DNA from: Zhihengliuella halotolerans
GTDB lineage: Bacteria; Actinomycetota; Actinomycetes; Actinomycetales; Micrococcaceae
DNA: 64,000 nt
Direction of reading: 5' to 3'
Assembly (NCBI RefSeq): GCF_004217565.1
Contig: NZ_SHLA01000001.1
Coordinates: 3,286,001-3,350,000 of the forward strand
Below, in pieces: positions 41,531-50,170 of the stretch. The position numbers and the translations under genes were made by a program. Each line of letters starts with the position of its first letter. Position 1 is the stretch's first letter. The notes under the pieces were generated by a model. The model ran no database searches. It had not been told where the DNA came from and saw nothing but the letters and a program-made list of their open reading frames with translations.

Positions 41531-42220
41531 GTGAACCACACCGAGATTCCAGACAATGCCGCGGACGCCGCAGGCGATGCCCAGACGACGCCGGCGCAGC
41601 AGCCGGTCCAGGAGGTCGGCGTCGGGCCGTGGGAGGGGCAGTGGCCCGAAGGCGAGCACTGGGATCCCGACTTGCTGCGCGACGGCGATCGGCGCAACGT
41701 GCTGGATCAGTACCGGTACTGGAAGCACGACGCGATCGTCGCCGAGCTGGATACTCGCCGGCACGAATTTCACGTTGCGATCGAGAACTGGCAGCACGAT
41801 CTGAATATCGGCACGGTGGTCCGCACCGCGAACGCGTTCCTGGCCAAGGAGGTGCACATCATCGGCCGCCGTCGCTGGAACCGGCGCGGCGCCATGGTCA
41901 CGGACAAGTACCAGCACGTGCGCCACCACCCGAGCGTGGACGAGTTCGTCGAGTGGGCGCGTGCCGAGGGGCTGGCGATCATCGGCGTCGACATCTTCCC
42001 CGATTCCCAGCAGCTCGAGACCTACGACCTGCCGCGGAACTGTGTGCTGGTCTTCGGTCAGGAGGGCCCCGGCCTGAGTGATGAGGTCCATGCAGCTGCC
42101 GAGACGACGTTGTCGATCGAGCAGTTCGGCTCGACCCGCTCGATCAATGCGGCGTCTGCGGCCGGCATCGCCATGCATGCTTGGATTCGCCGCCACGTCT
42201 TCGGTCAGCGCTCTTCCTGA
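41531..42220 (+). CDS. SpoU/TrmH-family RNA methyltransferase
   Basis: A 229-residue SPOUT-class 2'-O-methyltransferase. The three conserved motifs are seen: NWQHDLNIGTVVRTANAF (motif 1), LVFGQEGPGLSDE (motif 2) and SIEQFGSTRSINAASAAGIAMHAW (motif 3), which build the knotted AdoMet site. An N-terminal acidic extension of about 60 residues is specific to actinobacterial members. It starts with GTG behind a TAAGCT box. The target (tRNA or rRNA) cannot be told from sequence. Confidence 0.92.
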   Translation: MNHTEIPDNAADAAGDAQTTPAQQPVQEVGVGPWEGQWPEGEHWDPDLLRDGDRRNVLDQYRYWKHDAIVAELDTRRHEFHVAIENWQHDLNIGTVVRTANAFLAKEVHIIGRRRWNRRGAMVTDKYQHVRHHPSVDEFVEWARAEGLAIIGVDIFPDSQQLETYDLPRNCVLVFGQEGPGLSDEVHAAAETTLSIEQFGSTRSINAASAAGIAMHAWIRRHVFGQRSS

Positions 42221-42330
42221 CCTCGCCCCGCCGCACCTTCCCGTCACGCGTTGTGCCGGTTCGTCGAGGGAGTGCGCGCTGCTCTGCCGTTTGACTCTGC
42301 CCATGTCCGCTGACCGGTGAGCCCGCGCGG

Positions 42331-44229
42331 TCAGAAGGGGCAGGGGCGGAAGTACTCGACGATGCTGCGTTCCATCCGCGCGCTGAGGCGTTCGAGTTCC
42401 CCGTTCGGGGCGCCGACGCATTCGCGGTCCCGAGTTCCGGGGAGATCCCGGCTGCCGGGCAGCGTCTGCAACCACAGGCCGGGACCGTGCCGGTAGAAGT
42501 CCAGGCCGGCCTCGCCGGTGTCGACTTTAATGGTGCGGGCGCGGAACATGGTCGCTACCTGCCGGACGGCTCGCGCCGGGGCAGCGCCCCAAGGCGCATC
42601 GGGCAGAGTGACGCGGCGAGTGCCCCAGAACGTCTCGACGTCGAGAGTCCCGTCCGGCTGCAGGTCGAAGGTCAACAGGCCCCATGACTTCAACCGGTGG
42701 CATCGTTTGCACAGACTCACGAGGTTTTCCAGCCGGGTCGCCCCGCCATGCTGGTACTCGACTACATGGTCGGGTTCGCACGCACTGGCCCGGCGTCCGC
42801 AGCCCGGGACTCTGCAGGTCCTGTCCCTCAGCGCGAGGGCACGTCTCAGCGCGGCCGGTGGCCGGTAGGCGTTGGCGTCGAATTCGGTGATGGCTCCGGT
42901 CCACGGATCGGTGACGACCCGGGTCCACGTGCCGGCCTGCGGCAGGAGGTCGGCCAGTTCGTCGAGGCCGAAAGCGCCGAACCTCTCCGCTTCGGCGAGT
43001 CCGGTGGTGATGTCATGCTGATCGCCGCCTGACGGGCGGATCGGATCTGCGTGAGCGACCGGGCCGGTGGCGTTTGCGGGATCCGGGCGGGCGGCGGAAG
43101 ATGCTTCGAGCGCGCCGATGAGGGAGGCCGGGACCGTGACGGTGATAGCCGGTTTCACGTTCGACAGGCCGACGGCTTCCGGCCCGGAAAGCAGCATATC
43201 GACGAACGCGTCAGCTCGGATCTGCCTCGCCGTGCGCGTTTCGGGAGTCTCCTCGCCGGCTTCGGCACCGTCAGGGGCCGTCTCTATGTGCCCGGGGAGA
43301 CCGGGCCGGGTGCGGGACTCCGGGCTGGTCTGAACCGCGGCGTACTCGGCGAGCCGGCGGTCGATCGCCTCCGCGGCCGCCGTGGGGATGAATGCAGTCA
43401 GATAGCACATGCCGTCGTCGGCTGGGTCGACGGCGACGAACCGGTCTGCCCACGCTCGGCGGTGCCGGGCGCCGAACGGCTCGTCGAGCTCGCGCTCGAG
43501 GCGGCGCTTGCCGTACCGGTCCAGCTGTCCCGGGGTCTTGCCGGGGGCATGGGCGAGCACGTCGTCGCAGAATCCCCGTCGTCGTGCTCGGCACTCATCT
43601 CTGGAGGCCCGCAGGGCGCGTTGATGCTCCTCGAGGGACGCCGGGTCGTCGCTGACGGGCGCGGGGACCTCTGCCGGGACGATCTTGGCGGCGAGATCAA
43701 CCGTGTTGCGAGTGTGGATCGGGCCCGCCTCGCCTGAAGCCAATGCGTCGAGTACCGCAGGCACTTCGCGGCTCAGCAGTCGAGCGCGCGTGAGTTCGCG
43801 GGCTGCGCTCTGCCGGGCAATGCCTTTGACCGACGCGATCTCCTGGACCGCCGCCTGCTCCGGAGCGTCTGCTGCGAGGCGCCCGGCGGACACGGAGCGC
43901 GCCATGCCTTCCGAGGAAGCTGCGACCTCGTCGAGTTCCGCCGCGAGCTCCGCTTGCGCGTGTTCCTCGAGCCGCACCGCGGCCTCGTAGGCGGCGGCCT
44001 CGGCGAAACAGCGCAATCGCTCGGCGAACGCCAGCAGCCCCTGCGGGCCCATGGCCGACGCGGCGGCGTCGACGGCGTCCCGACCCGACCGGAGGGCAGG
44101 CGAGTCGGGGGTGGAGAGCTTGGTTTTGAGCGACGGCGGGGCGGTTCCGGGGCGAGGTTTCGGCGGCGCGGGCTCGAAATCGAGGAGGACGTCCCCGATC
44201 TGGATGCGAAACCGCTGCGCCTGAACCAT
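42331..44229 (-). CDS. DUF222 protein with HNH nuclease domain
   Basis: A 632-residue protein of a family abundant in actinobacteria (13E12-repeat relatives). The N-terminal helical DUF222 region (about 60-400) ends in a small HNH nuclease domain (about 470-515) with the zinc-type cysteines and the core DHVVEYQHGGATRLENLVSLCKRCH. The middle includes low-complexity, Gly/Glu-rich stretches. It is a solitary gene with a short palindrome upstream. Proteins of this type are often multicopy and may be mobile or defence-related, but neither has been demonstrated and no mobility signs (target duplication, IS ends) are visible. Confidence 0.88.
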   Translation of the reverse strand: MVQAQRFRIQIGDVLLDFEPAPPKPRPGTAPPSLKTKLSTPDSPALRSGRDAVDAAASAMGPQGLLAFAERLRCFAEAAAYEAAVRLEEHAQAELAAELDEVAASSEGMARSVSAGRLAADAPEQAAVQEIASVKGIARQSAARELTRARLLSREVPAVLDALASGEAGPIHTRNTVDLAAKIVPAEVPAPVSDDPASLEEHQRALRASRDECRARRRGFCDDVLAHAPGKTPGQLDRYGKRRLERELDEPFGARHRRAWADRFVAVDPADDGMCYLTAFIPTAAAEAIDRRLAEYAAVQTSPESRTRPGLPGHIETAPDGAEAGEETPETRTARQIRADAFVDMLLSGPEAVGLSNVKPAITVTVPASLIGALEASSAARPDPANATGPVAHADPIRPSGGDQHDITTGLAEAERFGAFGLDELADLLPQAGTWTRVVTDPWTGAITEFDANAYRPPAALRRALALRDRTCRVPGCGRRASACEPDHVVEYQHGGATRLENLVSLCKRCHRLKSWGLLTFDLQPDGTLDVETFWGTRRVTLPDAPWGAAPARAVRQVATMFRARTIKVDTGEAGLDFYRHGPGLWLQTLPGSRDLPGTRDRECVGAPNGELERLSARMERSIVEYFRPCPF

Positions 44230-44245
44230 GACTCAATTATAGAAG

Positions 44246-44263
44246 ATTGCTTCGAGAAGCAAT
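44246..44263. promoter_or_regulatory. Perfect 18-bp palindrome upstream of DUF222 gene
   Basis: ATTGCTTC-GA-GAAGCAAT lies 17 bases before the DUF222-HNH start, in an AT-rich patch. It is more likely an operator than a terminator, because the gene starts so close and reads away from it. Confidence 0.5.
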
Positions 44264-44351
44264 AGCCTTTAGTCGAATAAAACAAGAGTGAAATCGGCCC
44301 CTCGGGTGCGGCGTGGAGTCGTTCTGCTTGACGCCACCAACGGTTCCACCC

Positions 44352-44380
44352 TTTACGATCGGCCTTGATCGGTCTAGTCT
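44352..44380 (+). promoter_or_regulatory. Promoter of lipase gene
   Basis: TTTACG (44352-44357) and TAGTCT (44375-44380) are 17 bases apart. Transcription would give a leader of about 77 bases before the lipase start at 44464. Confidence 0.55.
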
Positions 44381-44463
44381 GTGTCGTGGCTCACATGTTA
44401 CCGGAAGGTAGTTCGTGTTCGAGCCGGCGGCAAAGACGCCGCACATCGACGACGGGAGTCCGT

Positions 44464-45846
44464 ATGACCAGGCGCGAAGACCAGACCGGCGGCCACTCCG
44501 CTGAAGTACGAGGCCGAAGCGATGCCCGCCACCGGCGCAGCATCTCCATCACCCTGACAGCGCTCATCGCCGCGGCGTCGCTCGTCGCGGCCGGCAGTCC
44601 GGCACAGGCGACGGCGGACCCGGCCCCGGCACAGGAGGAGTTGACGGATGCGGGTGCGGCCACGGACGGCGATCTCCTGCGCGAAGAGGCGCTCGAGGAG
44701 CTCTCGCGCTCCGTTGACGGGGACTTCTACCTGCCGCCCTCCACTCTGCCCGACGGGCAGGGGACGCTCATTCGGAGTGAGTCCGCGGAGTTCTACCTGG
44801 ACCCCGTGCGACTCATCGAGCCGGACGCGACGGCCACGCGCATCATGTACACCTCCACCGACGCCCACGGAGCGCCGATGGCCGTGACGGGAACGGTGCT
44901 GGTGCCGAACCGCGCTTGGTCGGGACGTGGAGAGCGGCCGCTCATCGGGTACGCAGTGGGCACCCAAGGGGCGGGCGACCACTGCGCGCCGTCTCGGCAG
45001 ATGGCCATCGGCCAGGAGTATGAAGGCCCCATGGTCGCGGCACTTCTCGAGGCCGGGTACGCGTTGGCGCTCACCGACTACCAGGGTCTCGGCACCCCCG
45101 GCGCGCACAGCTACATGGTCCGCGCCGCGCAGGGGCACGCCGTCCTCGATTCGCTGCGAGCCGCCCAGAACCTGGGGCTGGACGGTATCGACGCCGAGAA
45201 CCCGGCCGCGCTTGTCGGCTACTCGCAGGGCGGCGGTGCCTCGGCGGCCGCTGCCGAGCTTGCGCCGGACTATGCGCCCGAGCTGCAGCTCAAGGGCGCC
45301 TATGCCGGCGCGGTCCCGGGCGATCTCCAACAGGTAGCGACGAAGATCGATTCCACGCTTTACACGGGTTTCCTCCTCTTCGCGATGTCCTCGCTCGACT
45401 CCCAGTACCCCATCGACCTCACCTCGGTCCTCAATGCGGCCGGTCGGGACCGCGTCGCCGCGGCGGCGGACCAGTGCGTCGTGGACGGGCTCGCGGGCCA
45501 CGCGTTCGTCAACACCTCGACGCTGACCACGACGGGAGAGTCGTTCACGGACCTCTCGCGGCGGGCCCCATTCGCCGGGGTCCTCCAGGAGCAGCGGATC
45601 GGCGCGGGGCGCGCCCCCGAGGTGCCGGTCCTGCTCTCCCACAGCCTGCTCGACGACGTCATCCCCTACCGCGCAGGTCGCGGGGTGGCCGAGCGCTGGT
45701 GCGATCAGGGCGCCGTCGTCTCCTGGGAGACCACAGCCGCGCCGACGCACCTCGGCGGCTACGCGGCGGCCGTGCCGCGCGCGCTGCTCTTCCTCGAAGC
45801 GCGCTTCGCCGGGGCTCCGGCCCTCTCGAGCTGCTGGCGTATCTAG
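44464..45846 (+). CDS. Secreted lipase (LIP-family alpha/beta hydrolase)
   Basis: A 460-residue exported lipase. The signal peptide comprises a basic N-terminus (ARHRR) and hydrophobic core (ISITLTALIAAASLVAAG) with likely cleavage after AQA, about residue 49. The serine nucleophile is Ser254 in GYSQGGG; the Asp is probably in SHSLLDDVIPY and the His in APTHLGG. Cysteines near 174, about 340, and the last residues could form disulfides outside the cell. GGGAG precedes the ATG at 44464. The family resembles fungal/bacterial secretory lipases that split triglycerides. It overlaps the end of the convergent tetR gene. Confidence 0.9.
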   Translation: MTRREDQTGGHSAEVRGRSDARHRRSISITLTALIAAASLVAAGSPAQATADPAPAQEELTDAGAATDGDLLREEALEELSRSVDGDFYLPPSTLPDGQGTLIRSESAEFYLDPVRLIEPDATATRIMYTSTDAHGAPMAVTGTVLVPNRAWSGRGERPLIGYAVGTQGAGDHCAPSRQMAIGQEYEGPMVAALLEAGYALALTDYQGLGTPGAHSYMVRAAQGHAVLDSLRAAQNLGLDGIDAENPAALVGYSQGGGASAAAAELAPDYAPELQLKGAYAGAVPGDLQQVATKIDSTLYTGFLLFAMSSLDSQYPIDLTSVLNAAGRDRVAAAADQCVVDGLAGHAFVNTSTLTTTGESFTDLSRRAPFAGVLQEQRIGAGRAPEVPVLLSHSLLDDVIPYRAGRGVAERWCDQGAVVSWETTAAPTHLGGYAAAVPRALLFLEARFAGAPALSSCWRI

Positions 45847-46568
45847 TTCTCGCCCGTAACGATCGCCCAGGCTTGCGCGATCGAGGCGTCGAAGAGCGGC
45901 TCGGCTGCCGAGCCGAGATTGCCGGCGTGCCCGAAGACCTCCTGCGAGATCGTGCCCAGCAGCAGCATCCACGCGGTGGCGCCGGCAAGGACCAGGTCGG
46001 GGTCGAAGGTGGTTGGCTCCTGCGAGGCGTCGCCGAGCAGGGCGCGGACGACGGCGGCGCGTGCGTCAGGTGCCAGGGGCGCCAGGCGCGGGCGTGCGCC
46101 GGCCGCCGCGGCGTCGGCGTAGAGCGCCATGAGGCGCGCGATCACGCGGGTGCCGGACGGCGTCGTCAGCTCTCCCGGGGCGTGGTAACCGGGGACGGGT
46201 GATCCGTACACGAGTGCGTACTCGTGTGGATGCGCGAGCGCCCAAGCGCGCAGGGCGTGCGCCATGGCCCGCCAGCGCCCGGGCAGGTCGTCGGGGTCGA
46301 TCCGAGACTCGGCGCGCTCCACCTCTGTTGCGGCGGCGTCGAAGGCGGCGACGATCAGTCGGGTGAGGAGTTCGTCGCGGTTCTCGACGTAGCGGTAGAG
46401 CGCGGAAGGTGCGAGGCCCATGTCGCGGGCGACGGCCCGCAGGGAGAGTGCCGCGGCGCCGGTTTCGGCGAGGTGGCGGCGTGCGACGGAGAGGATCTCG
46501 GTCTCGACGGCCCGGCGGTGGCGCGCTCGCGCGCCGAAGGGGAGGGCGGCGTCGGGCGGTTGATCCAT
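45843..46568 (-). CDS. TetR-family regulator
   Basis: A 241-residue repressor. The N-terminal HTH region (RRAVETEILSVARRHLAETGAAALSLRAVARDMGLAPSALYRYVENRDELL) is followed by a helical ligand-binding domain of the WHG/TetR_C type. ATG 46568 has GGGAGGA nine bases upstream. It is divergent from an NAD-dependent epimerase gene, with two GAAC-N3-GTTC palindromes between them, so it probably controls both genes. Confidence 0.9.
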   Translation of the reverse strand: MDQPPDAALPFGARARHRRAVETEILSVARRHLAETGAAALSLRAVARDMGLAPSALYRYVENRDELLTRLIVAAFDAAATEVERAESRIDPDDLPGRWRAMAHALRAWALAHPHEYALVYGSPVPGYHAPGELTTPSGTRVIARLMALYADAAAAGARPRLAPLAPDARAAVVRALLGDASQEPTTFDPDLVLAGATAWMLLLGTISQEVFGHAGNLGSAAEPLFDASIAQAWAIVTGEN

Positions 46569-46606
46569 GCCGTCATCCTCCCGGCTGGGCGGCGACGGAG
46601 CAAACG

Positions 46607-46651
46607 AGAACGGTGTTCTTGATTGTAGAACGGAAATAGTGAACACTGTTC
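46607..46651. promoter_or_regulatory. Tandem TetR operators between tetR and epimerase gene
   Basis: AGAAC-GGT-GTTCT (46607-46619) and GAAC-ACT-GTTC (46641-46651) are two matching palindromes with centres 33 bp apart, about three turns of DNA. They share GAACRSTGTTC. One lies near the tetR side, the other near the epimerase side. Confidence 0.6.
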
Positions 46652-46689
46652 TCGGAAGAGTCGTGCGGGGCGGACGAGGGGACGGGAAG

Positions 46690-47652
46690 ATGGGCAGGTA
46701 CGCGGTACTCGGGGCGGGGCCGGTTGGTCGAGCCGTGGCCGGACGGCTGGCAGGGGCAGGGGACGAGGTGCTCCTCGTCAGCCGTAGTGGGCGAGATCCG
46801 GGCGTCGACGGTGTCCGCGCGGTCGCCGGCGACGTCTCCGACGCGGCGGCGCTGCGCCGGCTGACGTCGTCGTGCGCAGGAATCGTCAACGCCGTCAACC
46901 CCGGCGCCTACCACCGGTGGGCCGCGGACTGGCCGCCGATCGCTGCGGCTGTCCGTTCGGCAGCCGAGGGGCGGCGCCTCGTGTTGATCGGCAACCTCTA
47001 CGCGTACGGACCGGTGGCCGGCCCCATGGTCGAGGAGCAGCCGCTGCGCCCGCACGGGGTCAAATCCCGGCTTCGGGCGGAGATGTGGAACGACCTGCTC
47101 GGTGCTCATGCGCAAGGCGACCTGCTGGCCGCGGAGATCCGATCCTCGGACTACGCGGGCCAGGGGCTGCCGGGGACCAGCATGCTCAACGAGTTGATCG
47201 TGAAGCCCCTCGTCGCCGGGCGCCGGTGGGTCACCTCTCTGGCCGGCGCGCCGGGCGCGCTCCACTCCTGGACCAACGTCGACGACGTCGGCGACCTCGC
47301 CGTCGCCGTGCTGAAGCGGGGCGATTCCGGTGCGGCCTGGGGGAGGGCCTGGCACACGCCGAGCGCGCCGCCGTCGTCGTATCAGGGCGTCGCCGACGAG
47401 GTGACGCGGATCCTCGGCCGGGCGCCGGTGCGCGTGCGCCCGCTGCCGCCGGCCGTCTTCGCGGCGGCCAGCGCCGTCGTGCCGCTGCTGCGGGAATTGC
47501 GGGAGACGAACCACCAGTTCCAGCACGATTTCGTGCTCGACGACGCCGCGGCGCGGACCGAATTCGCCCTGACGCACACCCCGTGGGAACGCACGCTCGC
47601 CGAGTCGATCGACTGGTTCGTCGAGCGCCGGGCGGGCGCGGGCCGCCACTGA
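46690..47652 (+). CDS. NAD-dependent epimerase/dehydratase family protein
   Basis: A 320-residue short-chain dehydrogenase-like protein with an N-terminal Rossmann fold (YAVLGAGPVGRAVAGRLAGAGDEVLLVSRSG), the loop RLVLIGNLYAYGP, and the C-terminal substrate region with WTNVDDVGDLAVAVLKRG. The catalytic Tyr-x3-Lys typical of the family is not evident, so it may be an atypical reductase or binding protein. GGGAAG precedes the ATG at 46690. It is divergent from and presumably repressed by TetR. The physiological substrate is unknown. Confidence 0.85.
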   Translation: MGRYAVLGAGPVGRAVAGRLAGAGDEVLLVSRSGRDPGVDGVRAVAGDVSDAAALRRLTSSCAGIVNAVNPGAYHRWAADWPPIAAAVRSAAEGRRLVLIGNLYAYGPVAGPMVEEQPLRPHGVKSRLRAEMWNDLLGAHAQGDLLAAEIRSSDYAGQGLPGTSMLNELIVKPLVAGRRWVTSLAGAPGALHSWTNVDDVGDLAVAVLKRGDSGAAWGRAWHTPSAPPSSYQGVADEVTRILGRAPVRVRPLPPAVFAAASAVVPLLRELRETNHQFQHDFVLDDAAARTEFALTHTPWERTLAESIDWFVERRAGAGRH

Positions 47653-47759
47653 GTGACGTCCGTCGAAACACGCCATCGGATGTGACGGAGTCTGCCCTAG
47701 GATGGAACGCAGACAGTGTTGTCCCGACCCCATCTAAATGCGAGACGTCAGGAGACGGT

Positions 47760-48782
<1,023 letters not shown>

Positions 48783-48790
48783 TGGCGTCC

Positions 48791-49210
48791 GTGAGCGACT
48801 CCCTCGGTAAGAACCTGCTCGGCATCCCGGAGACCCTCCTCCCGGAGGAGACCGACGTCGACGCGAAGTTCGCCGCCGGTGCGGAGGCTGTCGACGTCGC
48901 CGCGGCGCACCCGACGTCGTCGCTCGCCTGGGCGGTCCTCGCCGGCGAGGCGTACGACGACGGACAGTACGTCGAGTCGTATGCGTACGCCCGCGTGGGC
49001 TACCACCGCGGTCTGGACTCGCTGCGCAAGGCCGGCTGGCGCGGGCAGGGCCCGGTGCCGTGGACGCACGAGCCCAACCGCGGATTCCTGCGCTCGTTGT
49101 ACGCGCTGGGCCGTGCGGCCGCCGCGATCGGCGAGACCGACGAGGTCGAGCGGATCAACCGCTTCCTCGATGATTCGGATCCCAACGCGAAGGCCGCGAT
49201 CGAAGCGTAG
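48791..49210 (+). CDS. DUF3151 family protein
   Basis: A 139-residue soluble protein common in actinobacteria, recognised from LLGIPETLLPEE, AAHPTSSLAWAVLAGEAYDDGQYVESYAYARVGYHRGLDSLRKAGWRGQGPVPWTHEPNRGFLRSLYAL. The helical pattern looks TPR-like. The start could be GTG 48791 or GTG 48782, one base into the fba stop; the later one is chosen because it fits the usual family N-terminus. In many actinobacteria this gene follows fba, as here. Function unknown. Confidence 0.85.
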   Translation: MSDSLGKNLLGIPETLLPEETDVDAKFAAGAEAVDVAAAHPTSSLAWAVLAGEAYDDGQYVESYAYARVGYHRGLDSLRKAGWRGQGPVPWTHEPNRGFLRSLYALGRAAAAIGETDEVERINRFLDDSDPNAKAAIEA

Positions 49211-49249
49211 GCCGTCCGACGGCGTCGTGCCGCGCTTCGGCGAAACTGT

Positions 49250-49294
49250 ATCCTCCCCCTTCCGCATGCTGTGCGGAAGGGGGAGGATGTTTTT
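49250..49294 (+). terminator. Strong intrinsic terminator that includes the next gene's ribosome binding site
   Basis: Arms 49250-49266 and 49272-49288 pair perfectly over 17 bp with loop TGCTG, followed by GTTTTTC. It is the clearest rho-independent terminator in the window and ends the fba operon. The right arm contains GGGGGAGGA, and the ATG of the next gene is at 49296, so its Shine-Dalgarno sequence is buried in the stem. Confidence 0.9.
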
Positions 49295-49295
49295 C

Positions 49296-49730
49296 ATGGA
49301 GGCCATCACTGCACTGGAAGACGAGATCCTGATCCACCTGCCGCAACCGCGTGTCTGGTCGCTGCTCACGGACTGGACCGCGGCGCCCGAGTGGATGCCC
49401 GGCGTCGACACGATGCACGCCCACGGTGCCGCGGCACCGGGCCAGGTGCTGCGGTATACCGCGGGCGATCACGAGCGGCAATTGTCCGTCGTGACGTACG
49501 AACCGGGCGGCGCGCTGACCTTGGCGACGGGTTCCGACGGCGCGGACGTGCGCATCGAATACGGGTATCTGCTGGTGGCCGAGGGCGACCAGACCAGGTT
49601 GCGGCTGCGCGTTGGCGTCCGGGTCAACGGTGACGGCGGGAACGGCGTTGGCGAGCTCCGGGAGGCCCTCGCCGACGCGGAATCCGGTCAGCTCGAGTCC
49701 TTCCGCGCATATGCCGAGAAAGCGCCGTAG
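49296..49730 (+). CDS. SRPBCC (START-like) family protein
   Basis: A 144-residue protein with the START/polyketide-cyclase-like fold: ITALEDEILIHLPQPRVWSLLTDWTAAPEWMPGVDTMHAHG, and later YGYLLVAEGDQTRLRLRVGVRVNGDG, ending in a long helix (LREALADAESGQLESFRAYAEKAP). Such proteins bind hydrophobic ligands in a cavity. The start codon lies directly behind the terminator T tract; the only ribosome binding site is inside the stem. The ligand is unknown. Confidence 0.82.
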   Translation: MEAITALEDEILIHLPQPRVWSLLTDWTAAPEWMPGVDTMHAHGAAAPGQVLRYTAGDHERQLSVVTYEPGGALTLATGSDGADVRIEYGYLLVAEGDQTRLRLRVGVRVNGDGGNGVGELREALADAESGQLESFRAYAEKAP

Positions 49731-49745
49731 GCCCCGCCCACTGAC

Positions 49746-49768
49746 ATGGGTACTTCTCCCCATCGCGG
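49746..49768 (+). repeat. Hairpin motif, copy 1, upstream of T7SS-like operon
   Basis: ATGGGTACTTCTCCCCATCG followed by CGG matches the copy at 53487-53509 in 22 of 23 bases. It ends 57 bases before the DUF6507 gene; TAATGT about 19 bases further on is a possible -10, so the motif overlaps the -35 region. It may be the binding site of an activator or repressor of the cassette. Confidence 0.55.
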
Positions 49769-49825
49769 TTCCACTGTCGATTCGTCTAATGTGATCTCTG
49801 AGAAGAAACAGCAGAAGGGATCATC

Positions 49826-50170
49826 ATGGGGTGGGGCACGTGGGAGGTACATCCCGGCAATGCACGCGGTGTTGTCACGCGGACCGAGTCCGAGATCGAA
49901 CGGCTGGAGAAGAAGGATACGCCGCTGATCAACCGATTCGAAGCTGCTGCGGAAGCATGTGATCATCTCGATATCGGCGATGCCCTCGACACCCTCCTGA
50001 GCGACTTCGCCGGGCCCGTACTTACGCAGGCGCGAAATTCCGGGCTCTACTTCTGCGGCAAGACGCGTGAAGCCATCAAGGGTTTCGTCGATGGCGACGA
50101 GGAGATGGCCGTCGAAGCGGAACGGGCAATCTACACCATGCCTGCGACCGGAGAGGAAGACGGAAAATGA
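49826..50170 (+). CDS. DUF6507-type small helical protein (T7SS-like partner)
   Basis: A 114-residue protein beginning MGWGTWEVHPGNARGVV and consisting mostly of two predicted long helices (SEIERLEKKDTPLINRFEAAAEACDHL, then LDTLLSDFAGPVLTQARNSG). Small proteins of this shape stand first in many actinobacterial type VII secretion gene sets and act as WXG100-like partners of a larger effector. AGAAGGGA precedes the ATG. It overlaps the next gene by four bases (ATGA), which supports a co-secreted pair. No secretion ATPase is present in the window. The family name is from resemblance. Confidence 0.65.
   Translation: MGWGTWEVHPGNARGVVTRTESEIERLEKKDTPLINRFEAAAEACDHLDIGDALDTLLSDFAGPVLTQARNSGLYFCGKTREAIKGFVDGDEEMAVEAERAIYTMPATGEEDGK

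Noticed and set aside
42331-44229. DUF222-HNH gene as an intron- or inteins-encoded homing nuclease or IS
   Set aside because: No interrupted host gene, inverted ends or target duplication is visible. It is annotated as a stand-alone family member.
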